The translations under genes and the position numbers were made by a program. Of a stretch of 64,000 nucleotides of DNA, positions 1-12,334 are shown in pieces; the stretch's first letter is position 1; every line of letters starts with the position of its first letter. Source of the DNA: Bidens hawaiensis (taxonomy: Eukaryota > Streptophyta > Magnoliopsida > Asterales > Asteraceae); the NCBI GenBank assembly GCA_021521415.1, contig JAIQDT010000107.1, positions 1,550,001-1,614,000 on the forward strand. Reading direction: 5' to 3'. The notes under the pieces were generated by a model. That model saw nothing but the letters and a program-made list of their open reading frames with translations. It made no database searches and was not told the origin of the DNA.

Positions 1-914
1 AAGCTTAAGTTTACCAAACATATTTCCACCAAACAACTCTCTTGCAAACCGTCCAATCTTCAGTTTTCCAAGCAATGCCAAATCAATCTACCTCAACTGC
101 TCCTATTTCTGCAACTCCTCATGGTGCTCCAAGTCACGTCCATTAAGCTACTCAACGATCGTGAATAATTTTGCCATTACCTTTATCTTAATTTATTTTG
201 CCTTTCATTACGTTTTGTAACGCCTCGCTATGATCTTGGATTATTTCCATTTGAACTATTTATCTTCTATCTAATAAATTAAGTTTCTCTTTATTAAATA
301 GATTGTTTATTGGAACCTACTTCTATCTTATTTCTTTATCATCATTAACCTTAACTATTTATAAGCTACCCTTCTTAAACTTTATATATCTTTACGTTAT
401 AAGTCGTCTTAAAATTTCTTGCCCTATTAAAATTCACGCCAACTTTTGAAATTGTTTTATGCATTGTTGATTTTCTAATGTTATAAATTAAAACTCCTTA
501 AAACTTTTGTTTCCTCAAATTCATATTTATAATCAAACGTTTTGTAAATCCACACGATGAGACGAATCATGTGGACCATCCGATGATAACAATAATTATG
601 GTCCGTAACATAATTATCGAAGTCCTCGCATGGAAATCATGAAGCGTAAAGTTGTGTGTCGTAATATAGAATGGAAAGTAGTTGCGATAATGGTACAAAT
701 GTAAAAATGATAAGGACATGGTGGATACACCGCTGGTACATCCTATATATAAGTGCCCCTATCGGATTTTCATTTGGAGCGTTATTTTAACTATTCAAAG
801 TTCGGTGTTATGAATTTTTAAATTTTATTTTAAAATTTTCTTTTCCTCAAACTTTAAAGGTGTTGTTATAGTATTCTTTAATTTTGATACGAATTTCCCT
901 AAAGTAGGGGAGAC
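1..914 (+). other. 3' non-coding part of an LTR retroelement
   Basis: No reading frame is supported. The segment ends in a purine-rich tract (GTAGGGGAGAC, 904-914) directly before a TGTAAC sequence that looks like an LTR start, as expected for a polypurine tract. I infer that it is the region between pol and the 3' LTR of an element whose body lies left of the window. The first six bases are AAGCTT. Confidence 0.4.
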
Positions 915-1715
915 TGTAACAACTCGGGTTTTCGATTTATACTTTCACTCGATTTGTTTAAATGTTCGGGTTATATTTTTTTAAAATAGTTCGTTATCGA
1001 ATTAGTTTGATTATTTTATTAATATTAAATTGTTTATTATTAATCTTTATTGTTCTTACACTTTTAACCCAAAGTATAGGTTTTAAATTCTTTTGTAACA
1101 ATCCTCAAACCTTAAGGGCTAAAATGAAAATATTGTTATAACCCATATGATAATATGGATGTCCATTTACCATACCCGTATCCGTTTTATGTTTCTTGTA
1201 CCCGAATTCAAGAATCTTTGACTTGGACCTCAATTTTCGTTTAATTGTTGAGTTTGATCTTGTAAATCGTTTAATATTATCAATTTCGGCCCAACCGACA
1301 TCTAATTGATTTAACTATCTTATTGATCCGTTTTACCATAAGCGTCTTAGCGGACCCTAACCCTAATATCGTTTTCTATATAAACGAAAATATAAACATA
1401 ATTAAACTCACACCCAGTATACTCAACTCGTCGCCGTCCTTAGCCCCTAATCAATTAAATTGTTAACTCAGTTTAGTAGCTCATCCGTCTACCTCCATCG
1501 CTAGCCCTGTTCTACAACATTTATCCCACCTCCGATCACTGTTCGAGGTAATTATATACATGGTTATGATTGCGATATCAAGCTAAACAAAAGCCCTAAG
1601 GCTGATTTGATCAACACCAACGGATTTGATCAATTGAATTCATTAGGGTTTATAATCAATTTTGTTGAACATGCATCTGTTTATATTTAATCTGTTATAG
1701 TTCTTGTTGCATGTA

Positions 1716-1788
1716 CTGGTTAAGCTCAGCTGGATAACACCCATGGCTATGGGGGCAGAGGTCAGAGTTCGATCCCTACCATCCCATA
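1716..1788 (+). other. tRNA-like segment with A-box and B-box resemblance
   Basis: TAAGCTCAGCTGG (1721-1733) resembles an A box, and GAGTTCGATCCC (1765-1776) resembles a B box at normal tRNA spacing. The ends do not pair as an acceptor stem and the anticodon arm is poor, so this is not a working tRNA gene. A tRNA-derived SINE head or a decayed tRNA is likelier. Confidence 0.35.
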
Positions 1789-1860
1789 ACTTTTGGGATT
1801 TTTGTTAAAGTTTCCTTTTTAATTAATTAATGGTTATATTATTAATAATAATAAATATTT

Positions 1861-2647
1861 GAGTTAATTGCCCGTTTGCCCCCTGTGGTTTGTCAAACTA
1901 GCACGTTTGCCCCCAGTGGTTCCGAAATAGCACCATTGCCCCCTGAGGTTGTTTTTTTAGTACCCGGGTGCCCCCAAACATGAACGTCCGTTAGTTTTCA
2001 CCGTTTGGTGTCAGAAAGTTAGGGTATTTTCGTCTTTTAACATTGAAATGATGGAACGTCACAGTCAGTTTCACTTATACACATATTTCCCTTCGATTCT
2101 TCAACCCTACATTCTTCGATTTCTTCACAACTCGCACCGGTGATTTAGGGTTTTGATCGGACGAGAAACAACGTTTGAAACCAGACTTGTAGAGGTTTGT
2201 GAAAACTAAATGCTTACCGGATCTGGACAAGAGTAGAACCGACGGCCAGGGTTGTTATCGGTCCACGATGTTCGGACAACGGATACTTTTCCACACTTGC
2301 ACATCGCCATTGAAGGACCTGCAACTAGAAGCCGGAGACCTGCAAGTAAAAAATGGAGGGGAAGGGCAGCCGTTAGTTTTGAGGGAGATTTAGGTGAGGG
2401 GTTGTTTTTATAATAGGGATAACATAAATAGACCAATTTACCCCCACCAGAATGGCACGTGACCGTGACTTGACGTCCCTATTTAACGGCCTTTCTGCAA
2501 AAGGGGCAAACGTGCTAAAAAAACATAATACAAGGGCCACCCAGGTACTAAAAAAACAACCTCAGGGGGCAATGGTGCTATTTCGGAACCACTGGGGGCA
2601 AACGTGCTAGTTTGACAAACCACAGGGGGCAAACGGGCAATTAACTC
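1861..2647 (-). mobile_element. Non-autonomous Mutator-like element (Pack-MULE type)
   Basis: The terminal inverted repeats are about 105 bp and almost perfect (1861-1967 and 2541-2647), both starting GAGTTAATTGCCCGTTTGCC. The element is flanked by a 9-bp direct repeat TAAATATTT (1852-1860 and 2648-2656), the target duplication size typical of Mutator elements. The 787-bp interior has no transposase but carries a minus-strand fragment with a GRF zinc-finger exon, which makes it Pack-MULE-like. It sits inside the LTR at 915-3741 and is therefore younger than that LTR. Confidence 0.85.
2218..2310 (-). pseudogene. Captured first coding exon of a GRF-type zinc-finger gene
   Basis: On the minus strand an ATG at 2310-2308 opens 31 codons reading MAMCKCGKVSVVRTSW and then DNNPGRRFYSCPDP. 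The CxCG, T-S-W, NPGRRFYxC pattern is the GRF zinc finger, found in plant nucleic-acid-associated proteins. The exon stops exactly at a splice-donor-like CCG|GTAAGC (GT at 2217-2216) in phase 0, so intron sequence was captured with it. Upstream, a stretch ending TTTACTTGCAG looks like a splice acceptor. The open frame extends upstream to 2436, but that part has no recognisable domain. The rest of the zinc finger and protein is missing, so this is a gene fragment carried by the MULE and not a working gene. Confidence 0.7.
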
Positions 2648-2748
2648 TAAATATTTAAACTTATTTTAGTGAAAACCGACTTTATAATACTCGTTTAACT
2701 CTCGTTGTCGTTCGTGTATATACGTATATGTAAGCATATAAGTATATA

Positions 2749-2785
<37 letters not shown>

Positions 2786-3886
2786 AAGCAAATTTTATAT
2801 AAATATATTTATATAATTTAAATTGACAACTAATAATATTTTTTTAAATCTATTTTATTTTTATTTTTCAACATACTTTATATATTTATATAATATTATT
2901 TAAACAAACTAATGATTTTGCATATTATATCTTATTATATTATTATATTAATTATGATAAAGAAAAAAAATAATATTAGCTTTATAATAATCATAATTAT
3001 CGAGTTTACATAATCGATCTTGTACATTAACTTAGTGTCTCTGTACTTCCCTTTTCCTTTATAGGCTTTATCGTTATCGCGTGATTTCCTGCATTCTTAA
3101 TATTCTCATTCACTTTTGTTCGTCTATCGAGGTGAGTTCCACATTCCCCTATTTTACATGTTTTCCACGTTTTGGGGAGATATGCGTAAATATATTTCTC
3201 ATATATATTTATACATAAAACTGCAACTTTGTCTTATGTGTTAACAACTTATACCTTACTTGTTTATGTGCTTATTTGCTTTGTATGCTTTCTCATTCGG
3301 AGAGGTCAAACATAATCTCAGTCAAGTATGATCATACGCCAGTCGTTAGCCTTTGTGCTTCTCGACATCTCAGTTATACTTGCTCATTTGGTTAATTTGT
3401 TATTCTCATATGACTTGTTGCAACTACATATTTTTGTTATATACTATATGTACATTTAAACTGGTGTGTTGCTCCCTCAACCTTGTGTTGACAAACTATA
3501 TTATTTTCAACGCATATGCAGGTTATCGTGTGACGTGATTGTCAAGATTGTTTGAAGCAACTTAGGATGCATGTTAGAGAAAAGATACAAGAACTTTTTG
3601 GATGTTTAATGTAATTGTTTATTTATAAACTTGATGTACATGAATATTTGTTTTATTTGAAATTTTTAATTAGATATTGAAACTTATATTGTGAATGACA
3701 GTAACCTTGAGAGTTGTGACAATCAGTTCGCGGGTGTGACAGGAAACTCCTTGTCTGGACTGGTTGTGTGGACCAGTTTGCTTAAATTGATGCTTAACAT
3801 TTTTCTCATTATTTAACTTATCACCTTGTTTGTCATTAGAGCATCCCTATTTAACAAACTTAAGCGATAAGTATTTGTTGGAATTT

Positions 3887-6241
3887 TTAAAACTTATTAT
3901 AAATCACATTATCAGAATTCAAATTCTTAACAGAATCAACCACACAAGAATCCTTGCTCTTAAAAACAGAGCCCACACAAACAATTGGAATTACATAATT
4001 CAAAATAGGTAGTTTTGAAGAAACATCATAATTAAAGTCTTTATTAAATGAAACACTTGAGTCGTCATCCTCATCAGTCCATTCCATAACGATTACTTTC
4101 TCTGCACATGAAGTAAACACATCAAAGTCGTTCACTTTTGAAGTGGACGCGGTAGTTTCTACTGAATCGTTCTTTTCACTGTTAGCTGGTTTACCATACT
4201 TCATATCTTAAACCTTTTCTTCCTGCTCTTTGGTAAGAGGAAGTCCTGAGTAGTTGTCATTATATGGTGGGGGTAAACGACTATATCCTATACCCTCACC
4301 CTCATTCACTTTCACCATAATCGATTTTCAATAATGGAATTAACTACCTTACTGGAGCCATCAAACTATTTAAAATCAAATTTAGCCCTTTTAAATTTTC
4401 AGTTAAATTAAAAACTTCTAAATTTTCATTTAATTTAACAATTTTTTGTTTGGTATCAAGATGGTGACAACATTTCAAACTAAACTCATATTTTAGTTTG
4501 GAAAAGTCCTTTTTATGCGCCTCTATTTTATCCAAATAAGCCTTTTCAGTTTTCTTAAGCTTATGATTTTAGACTTTACGATTTTCATTTCTCTAAGCTA
4601 GTTATTATTATCATATTTGTAAAGATCTAATTTATCAGTTGAAGCTTGAGAACATAAAGAAGAACTTACCTCAAAAGAGCTGGGAGAGGTGAATGCCATA
4701 AATGTAAATTGAAGTTCCTTGACTTGATCCTCAACAACATTTTCTTCTTCAGTCTTTTTAGTACGAGCAAAGTTGGCATTTTGATTGTTTATGTTGAGAG
4801 AAGCCATTTGATCAGACCATGAGAATTGTTGAGCAACCAAACCCGTTTCACCATCACCTGAGCTACCCCCAACTTCTCCTCTAGCATTACCCACGGTAAC
4901 TAGCGCCCTTTACATAATTCCTTCCTTGGCTGAATTAGTGCACTCACGAGCAAAATGACCCGGTTCATGATAGTTGTAACACCTCAGTGTGTCCTTGTTA
5001 AAACCCACCTTCTGGTTATTCGGCATATTCAAATTGTTTCTTCCGGGTCTCTTACTAATTTTCTTGGCCCTAAACACTGCCATGGAGATTTGCAAAGAGA
5101 TATCCATTTCATCCACATCATCAGGATGAATTTGATCGAGTTCAGCAGTCACTACAGGTTGAACCAAATCTCCCGCAAGAAAAGCATTGCAACAGTTCAT
5201 GAATCCTGCCATTAGAGCGATGTTCTCTTGAGTTTCTTTTGAAATAACGGGAGCCTGGCTAGAATTCGGACTGGGAGCGACACCAGACGATTGACGTTGA
5301 GCATTAACATTAGAGGATTGACCAGGTTTGGCAAAGAACACTGGTGCAGGTTGTGGTGAAACGTGAGAATATTGACCCTGACCCTGAGTAGACTTAAACA
5401 TTCAGAAGTTGGCTTGAGGTTGAAATTTCTGTTGTCCCTGAGTAATCTTGAACATGAAGAAGTTGTCTTGTGAGATGAGTGCATTATTTGAAGCCATATT
5501 GTAACCAGCTGCACTGTAGGAATTTGCATGATTTATGGCACGTTGTTTATCGTCCATGTCACATGCTTTGATGATAGCCATAACCTCAGACAGTGTTAAC
5601 TTGTTGAGATCCTTCGTCTTCTTAACGACATCAACATTCATGTCCCAACTTTGGGGTAATGAGTTCACCAACTTATTGTTTGTCTCAGCAGCTCTTAAGT
5701 TGATGCTAGAAGATCTCATCTCAGTCACAAGAGCCATGAACCTCTGAAGCAGAGTTTCTAACGACTCTCCCAGAACATGATTAAACTTATTGAATATTTG
5801 TCGTAGAAGATCTTGACGACTTCTCTTCATATCTTCATTTTCTTCATGCACCTCAATCAGTGCTTCCCACAGTTCCTTAGCAGATTGCAATTCTCTAAAA
5901 CCCAAGGCAATCTTAGGTGAAAGTGCCATAGTCAGGGTTGAAAGTGCCTTTTCATCCTCTTCCATTTTAGCAAGATCATCATCATCAAACATAGCAATAG
6001 GCTTTACAACAACTTTAGTAGAGTTCTCACGTTGGTAAGTGATAACTTGAAGACCCCTAACTATGCTTCTCCATATTTTGGTATCTTTCATCTTAACATA
6101 CTTCTTGAAACGAAACTTCCACTCGCTAAACCCCTCATGAGACAGCAGACGGGGCACACGAGTAGTGATCCCCATTATAGAGTCTAGTTCTTGATGGAGT
6201 AAAGCACTGGATGACCCATTACTATTGATTTGTTGATCCAT
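3887..6241 (-). pseudogene. Decayed copia gag, Sirevirus-like
   Basis: Reading leftward, the likely start is the Met at 6241 (MDQQINSNGSS); an upstream open extension to 6433 is only leader. The first part has a UBN2-type Gag domain. A zinc knuckle follows as CYNYHEPGHFAREC near 4950, with the second Cys replaced by Tyr. In-frame stops at 5404-5402 and 4912-4910 split one frame from 6241 to about 4598; two frame changes follow before 3887. A GIGYSRLPPP-like segment near 4280 matches GIGFVEIPPP in the element at 38201, so the two Gags share a lineage. No protease, integrase or RT follows, so the element is truncated on the left. Non-functional. Confidence 0.8.
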
Positions 6242-6797
6242 TTTTATTTTATTCAGCCCAAAAACAATATTAAGTCCAAAAAACTCTAAAGTCCAATACA
6301 CAAGGCCCAAATTAAATTGATCAGGCCCAACTACATTTACAGTATGCGTTGAACGAGAACCAAAGTTGACCGAGAACCAAAATTGACCGAGAACTGAAGG
6401 CGTTGACCGAGAACCAAGGATGTTGACCGACAACCAAAGATGTTGACCGAGAACTAAGGTTGGTGACCGAGAACCACAGAATTTGGCCGAGAACCCTTAA
6501 ATCTCACCGAAAACGGTCAGATTTCAGAAGAGAACTTTGAAAAATTGCCGAAAACCCTTAAATCTACCTGAGAACTGATTATATTGGCCGAGAACAAGAG
6601 AATCAGTTGGATTTTGAAAGTAACAAACACCCGAGTTTAGTGAGATTTGATTTGTTTTCAAAACAAACTCAATATTTCACCAAAATCAATTCCTTCTCTT
6701 CTCCGATCAACAACTCGCCGGAAATACAACCAAAACACCAAAATACGTAGATCTTGAATCCGTTGATATCACAATAACGTACCTGAATAGGTCAAAG
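6242..6797 (-). other. 5' leader of the decayed copia, with a short-motif array
   Basis: The leader lies between primer site and gag. From about 6345 to 6600 it holds roughly ten imperfect copies of GACCGAGAAC (GTTCTCGGTC on the sense strand) at irregular spacing. No coding function is seen. Confidence 0.6.
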
Positions 6798-6809
6798 ACT
6801 CTGATACCA
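6798..6809 (-). other. tRNA-Met primer binding site
   Basis: The minus strand reads TGGTATCAGAGT, one base off the TGGTATCAGAGC site of plant LTR elements primed by initiator methionine tRNA. It is two bases from the inferred LTR end, which fixes the element's orientation. Confidence 0.75.
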
Positions 6810-6811
6810 AT

Positions 6812-7150
6812 TGTAAGTCCCCTAGAAGGATTTTTCAATATGATATCAACAATCTCTTTGTAAGTGTGGAATACTAACAAGAGATTATTCAAGACAATAA
6901 ACAAGAACAAGTAAATCACACAATATGATGCTTCAAAAAACACGTTATTATTAACTTCGGGTGCTTAAGCACTTGATTACAATACACGTTCACCACAAAG
7001 ACACTATGAACGGCCAACCTAAACCCTATACAATGTGATCAATATATAGAGTAGCTAACACCCAAGCCCAACAAATATCCCAAAGCCCACTGAGTTCCAT
7101 AAAGGATCTTGGATTACATTCATAGCCCAAACCAAAACTAACTAAGTACA
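6812..7150 (-). repeat. 5' LTR of the decayed copia (distal end uncertain)
   Basis: The inner end is TGTAAG on the plus strand (CTTACA in element sense), adjacent to the primer site. A TATATA stretch near 7041 could be the promoter. I see no second copy, so the outer end near 7150 is a guess. The following 250 bases to 7403 hold nothing recognisable. Confidence 0.45.
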
Positions 7151-7403
7151 AACCATTTAAAGTAAAGACCCAATAGATATATATTTTTTAGTTCCCATAC
7201 GAATCAGTTTTTTTTTATTTTTTATATTGAGTGCTAGCTCCGAAATTGTACTACCTCCATAGCTAGTCTCACGTGCTCAACACCTATCGTTGTTGTCGTA
7301 ATTATTGTGTAATTGTCGTTTGTTGTGGCTGCTTGATGCTTGTGGTGGTAGTAGTGTTGATTGTTGTTGCTACTGCTTGCTTTGTTTATGTTAATGTTGA
7401 GTA

Positions 7404-8351
7404 TCTATACTATATATAATACACCAAAAAAGGGAAATTAAGACACTCATTTTTAGGTAAATTACAACACTTAAAGCATAAGGTACATGTTTTAGTAAGG
7501 GTAAACATGTCTTTTAAACACAATCCATTCAACTTACAAGTTTGGTCCCTCATCTTTAACCATATTATGTTTTTAATTTAACTTGTAAACTAACTTCTAA
7601 CCCATGATTTTTAAACGACTGTAGCCATTCCATACGTTAATATTTTTATAAATAAATTGCACCATAAAAACGAGCATTTTATTCTCTTTAATTTGGATAT
7701 CATATTGTTGTAATTTTTTTCAATTTAAATAAATTAATATGTTACGTAGGGGTGTTCAGTGTCAGTTTTGATAGTTTTTAAGTTAAACTTGTGAGTTCAA
7801 CCGTTAATACTGATTTTTTGTCGTCCAAAACCAAACTTAACCATTGAAAGTTGAAACCAAATCGTTACTAACGGCCTGGTTCCATTTTGGTTTCACAGTT
7901 AAAACTTTAATAATAAATTTAGTTTAAAATAATTAATAATTTAATTGCACCATCAATTTTAACTAAAAACCAACATAATATTATACTTGAGATGATCATG
8001 AATAAAAAAGATAATTTTAGCCACATAAATGGTAAATATTATTGGAAGATCTAGGACGTGAAATAATAACAACAAAGATTACAAAAGGAATCATATGACA
8101 ATTAGGTTAATTTACAGTCTTTTCTGGTTTCATATGGCCGGTTGCCGATATAAACAGCGAACCAACCGTTCACTACGTTTTGAAAATTTTGAAACCGCCA
8201 ACACACTGAAAGTAAAAACGAAAAAGAAAAAAGAAGTCAAACCAATGACCGATTTAAACGATTTTAAGGTTTTAACCGAACCATAAACACTTATATTTGT
8301 ACGTGATTGACAGGTTCAAACTCACGCTGCATCGCGCGGGCACCCGTCTAG
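7404..8351 (+). mobile_element. Non-autonomous Helitron-like element
   Basis: It begins TCTATACTATATATAATA after an A (7403), as many plant Helitrons do, and ends with a GC-rich inverted sequence (GCGCGGGCACCCG) then TCTAG before a T (8352). TC...CTAG ends between A and T, with no target duplication, are the Helitron hallmarks. The 948-bp interior has no Rep/helicase frame. The terminal hairpin is imperfect with a very short loop, which lowers confidence. Confidence 0.6.
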
Positions 8352-8363
8352 TATTATTATTAA

Positions 8364-8461
<98 letters not shown>
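8352..8461 (+). repeat. (ATT)n microsatellite
   Basis: About 110 bases of TAT/ATT triplets with a few interruptions abut the Helitron-like 3' end directly. A leucine-rich open frame across it (8297-8533) is a by-product of the repeat. Confidence 0.95.
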
Positions 8462-8462
<1 letters not shown>

Positions 8463-9354
8463 AAGCATTTACTATCTTTCTGGATGGCTCATTTGACCTA
8501 TGTTTGATTCATGTCTCTAACATTCAATTTTAGAGACATCAGGGGTGATGATTGGACTAGGTGAGTATGTGACTTTCACTAGTTGGATCTTTGAACTGAA
8601 TAAATTTATCTCACTGCACTATCGTACCTTCGAGCGAGTGTTCACGGACTTTGGCATTGGGTGAGAGTTTTTCTTGGATCGAAACACGAGTGTATCCCGA
8701 TGTGGTAAATTTAGTCAATAGCACATTTGAATGATTCATTGTTCATTCAAAAAAAAATTAATATACATCCCCGATAAGTACCTTCTATATAAAGCATTTG
8801 TTCACACCCTCTTCGGCATTTAACGAGGACCAACACAAGGGTAAAACTACTAATGCGCTTACCCTCAGCCGCGAAGTTAGGGCCTCATTTTACAAACACA
8901 AATTATTAATCGGTGTCTAGGAAATGAAGCAGCGTGTGATGTAGGCAGACTGAGTGTAAATTAGGACAAAATTAGGAATGGAAAGGCAAACGTAAAAATC
9001 TAAACGTCTGTTGTATCATTGAGAATTGAATCGCTTCTATGAGAATTGAGAATCGAAAGACATCAGTACTAGCTTCTAACATAAATCATTTCACCATAAA
9101 ACCGAAAACAAATTGTCTATATTAAGCAAATTTCTATAAACATCCATTTCTTGTTTAGTCTTGAAGTCACCATGTCACTCAGATTTCCTCGTTTTCAACC
9201 ATAAATATATTGAATTTGTTGATAGGTTTGGTTTTTGTGTAATCTTGGGATTAAATTTCTATGTTTACACTGTAACTTTTCTGTGCCATTTCACAATACT
9301 AACATAGTTTTGATCATAACCACATATAGGGAGTCCTCTCTAGAGGTGGGGAAA
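8462..9354. other. Intergenic, nothing recognised
   Basis: No supported frame, RNA gene or terminal repeat is seen. Composition is ordinary AT-rich plant intergenic DNA. Confidence 0.5.
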
Positions 9355-9610
9355 AAGTCTGGTTAACCGAACCTACATGAAAATCAATTGAACCGAACCT
9401 GTTTGAAACCAATTATATACAAACCAGTTTGAAACCGATTAAAACCGTAGGTTCGAAACCGATTTGTCATTTTCTCCACCAAAACTGGTATTAAACCGGT
9501 TAACCGAACAAAACCTTCTAAAACCGGCCAAAAATCGTTCAAAGCCGAACTAAAACCGATCAAAACCCAAACGGAAACCGATCGTAATCTGGTCAAGAAC
9601 CGGTTTCAAC
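9355..9610. repeat. Low-complexity AACCGG/AAACCGA-rich tract
   Basis: Irregular copies of AAACCGAT, AACCGGT and AACCGAAC fill about 250 bases. The open frame read from the minus strand here (9384-9596) has no domain and is probably chance. Confidence 0.6.
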
Positions 9611-10736
9611 ACTCCCTTTCTCCTCATTTTTCTATCCTCTTTCATCTATTATTCAACAAGAATCTCCCTACACCTTCTCTCCTTCACATCACACTATCTC
9701 TTCTCCACATCACTCTTTTTTCCTCAAAAATCTTTTATTGTGAATTCTCTGAGTTTGGTCACTTTGGGACAAGTGTCTCGAATTACTATATAGCTTTGAA
9801 CCCCTAAAATGGTTAAGCCACATGTCACAAACTTATTTGTATTAATATAGTTATTATTAGTTTTTGTTATATTTTGTAACTTTTGTGTAATCTAAATCTA
9901 ATACATAACACGTAAATCTTTCAATTTATAATATATACATGTTTTCTACTATACCGTGTGAAATATTTCTTCTTTATCTTCATATTTATTATTTAACTAT
10001 ATATCATTTTTTTAAAATTTTATTTAACCTATCGCATCAGGTTCTCTATCTTTATTTTTAGTTTACTTAAAAATATTTATTTTATTATTTTTTCTTAGCT
10101 AAAGTATTATTATTCATTAAACTTCAAGTTATATAGATAAAGATGAAGATAAAATAAAAACTAATAAAAGATGTAGAATGTAAAAACCCTATATAATTTT
10201 GAGAGAAATATAAATACAGAGAATGTAAATGCTCTTGTATTCAAAACATAATATTTCTTGATTAACATTTGACCACCACAACAAACTTGAACACTTGAAA
10301 GGATACGTGGGGACCTCAAAGCACGTGTTGTCTTAATTATAAAATCACATGCCAAAATCCCATATTTTGTGGTCACAAGTCACAAATTCATTCATTCCAA
10401 AGTATCAGGAAAAAAAACACTAATTATATATTACAGCATAATTAACATTATTTAACAAACAGTTTCTTTTTAAAAAACACTTCAATTTAAAGTCAAAATA
10501 TAAATTCCTATAAACAAATCATAAATCTCTAAATACTTTCTTATACGAAACATTTATATCTAATAATTGATATTTTTATACCGTCTTTGCACTTTACCCT
10601 TGATAATGCAAGTTAACAGCAAGAGAAACCATCATTGCAAGTTTTATCGAAAGACTCTGAAATTGAAATATAAAATTTAAACGGGTTTAGTTAATTTGTG
10701 AAAGATTATGAGTATTTAAAACCAATTAAAGTATTT
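9611..10736. other. Intergenic, nothing recognised
   Basis: AT-rich sequence without a supported gene. A 71-codon minus-strand frame at 10161-10376 shows no recognisable domain. Confidence 0.5.
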
Positions 10737-11380
10737 TGTAAGGTCCCGTACCCGCCAGCCCTACACTGGACGTTGGATTTACTCATAAACTTAGTCTGAT
10801 ACAACGGAAACACATACAATTTGTAATGAAAACTAAAACTTTTACATTAAACTTCTTTATATAATTAATCTTCAATATGGATAGTCTCGTACGCACCTCA
10901 GGCTCGCCACATCATCAACAACACATGCATGCATACTAAAAGTCAGCTACATGCTGAGTGAGTTCTAACGATTCTGTCTTTTCACAAAATACGATTTATA
11001 AATAAATCACATATTTTAAACGTTCATACATAACTTATATTTACTTATTTATTTTTTACTTGTTTCTAGGTCGGTCTATATATCAATCAATCAATAACTA
11101 TTCTTGCTCTTAACCGAGCCATCTGTTCTTGCTCATAACTGAGCCGTCTATTCTTATCCATAAAAGGAACATATACTCATATCCATAGAAGGAACCGTGT
11201 ACTATTTATAGAAAGAACACTATATACTATCCATAGACGAAATAACGTATACTATCCATACAAGGAACACTATACACTATCAATAGAAGGAATAACGTGT
11301 ACTATCTATACCGGAAGCACAATATACTATCAATAGAAGGAACATCGTATATCATCCATACAAGTAACACTATATGTCAT
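10737..11380 (-). repeat. Decayed end of a gypsy LTR related to the 12170 element
   Basis: TGTAAGGTCCCG at the left edge, then GTTGGATTTACTCATAAAC and ACTAAAAGTCAGCTACATGC, are reverse-complement matches to the last 250 bases of the LTR ending at 14070. From about 11095 to 11380 there are imperfect repeats of about 27 bp built on ATCCATAGAAGGAAC, at the same distance from the LTR end as the minisatellite in the intact LTR. The upstream half of the LTR is missing or unrecognisable. Confidence 0.65.
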
Positions 11381-11815
11381 AGACACATGTTACTTTGTGG
11401 TTAATCCTCACAATTTTGTTCCATCCAATACTAATATATGTCATAGATTAATAATTATTAACTTTTCTTTTACACTCATTTGTATTATATCTATAAAATA
11501 ATTAAATTATACACTTTTCTTTAAACTCTATTTAGATTATATTCATACACTTTTCTAAAAATAAATATCTACCTATTCTAAAATACTAAAATAATTATAG
11601 ACACATGTCACTTTGTGGTTAATACTCACAATTTGTTTCCTCAAAAACTATTATATGCCATATATTAATAATTATTCATTTTACTTTTACACTTTATTTA
11701 TATTATATCTACCAAATGATTAAATTATTAACTTTTCTTTAAACTCTATTTATATTATATCTATACAATTTTATAAAAATAAATATTTAAATATTATACT
11801 ACTATATGTTGTAAG
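11381..11815. repeat. Diverged tandem duplication, unit about 218 bp
   Basis: The block starting AGACACATGTTACTTTGTGG at 11381 recurs from 11599, with many substitutions and a few short gaps. The divergence makes it old. No coding content. Confidence 0.75.
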
Positions 11816-12164
11816 AATATATATTTCACAACATTCTTGGTGAAATTCAATAATCAACAACAAACCGTGTTTGTTAAAGATTGAAAAAAATATATAATTT
11901 TAAATGTTATCATAACCATATTATAATATAAATATTGTTGAAGATTGTAAATAAAAGAATTAAAAAGAAGCTCTAATATTCCTTCTTTTTACAAAGTATT
12001 TTTTAATCATTAAATTAAAAATATATTCTTAAAAGTTTTTGCAAAGTATTTTTTTAATCATTAAATTAAAAATATATTCTTAAAAGTTGATCCATTTTCT
12101 AAAAATAAATCCATTTTCTATTGGGTGTTTTTGTACATTGTCATATAAATTTTTAAATTATAAA
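11816..12164. other. AT-rich flank with a short direct repeat
   Basis: A CAAAGTATTTTTTAATCATT block at 11992 is repeated from 12042 (period about 50 bp). Otherwise nothing is seen up to the gypsy target duplication TATAT at 12165-12169. Confidence 0.6.
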
Positions 12165-12326
12165 TATATTGTAACATCCTAAAATTTTAATGTTGAATAA
12201 AGAAAGTTATGTTTAGTGATTTCGCGTAACTAATTATTTAATATCGAGTAAGGATCGGATAATGAACTTAGATTAATTGAAATGGGTTAAATGAGAATGG
12301 GCCTTAGGTCCATGGGCTTTAAGGGA

Positions 12327-12334
12327 TATAAATA
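12327..12334 (+). promoter_or_regulatory. LTR TATA box
   Basis: TATAAATA lies inside a self-complementary block GGGATATAAATATCCC about 160 bases from the LTR start. The same element recurs in the 3' LTR at 19315-19322, and a similar palindrome (GGAGTATTTATACTCC) occurs in the solo LTR near 33880. It is the likely start of the element's genomic RNA. Confidence 0.7.

Larger units (their letters stand above)
915..3741 (+). repeat. Probable LTR of an unclassified retroelement, split by a MULE
   Basis: It begins TGTAACAACTCGGG after a polypurine-like tract and I place its end at GTGTGACA, giving TG...CA ends. Without the inserted Mutator-like element and its target duplication the LTR is about 2.03 kb. 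Only one copy is in the window, so neither LTR identity nor a target duplication can be tested. It holds an AT microsatellite near 2754-2782 and a tRNA-like block at 1716-1788. The right boundary is the weaker call. Confidence 0.4.

Noticed and set aside
1716..1788. Functional tRNA gene
   Set aside because: Ends do not pair into an acceptor stem and the anticodon arm is irregular; kept only as tRNA-like.
3353..3538. Plus-strand frame with hydrophobic residues, like a small membrane protein
   Set aside because: It lies inside an LTR, is AT-rich and Cys/Tyr/Leu-biased by composition, and has no homologue I recognise.
8297..8533. Open frame with a long leucine run
   Set aside because: It is the translation of an ATT microsatellite and has no other feature.
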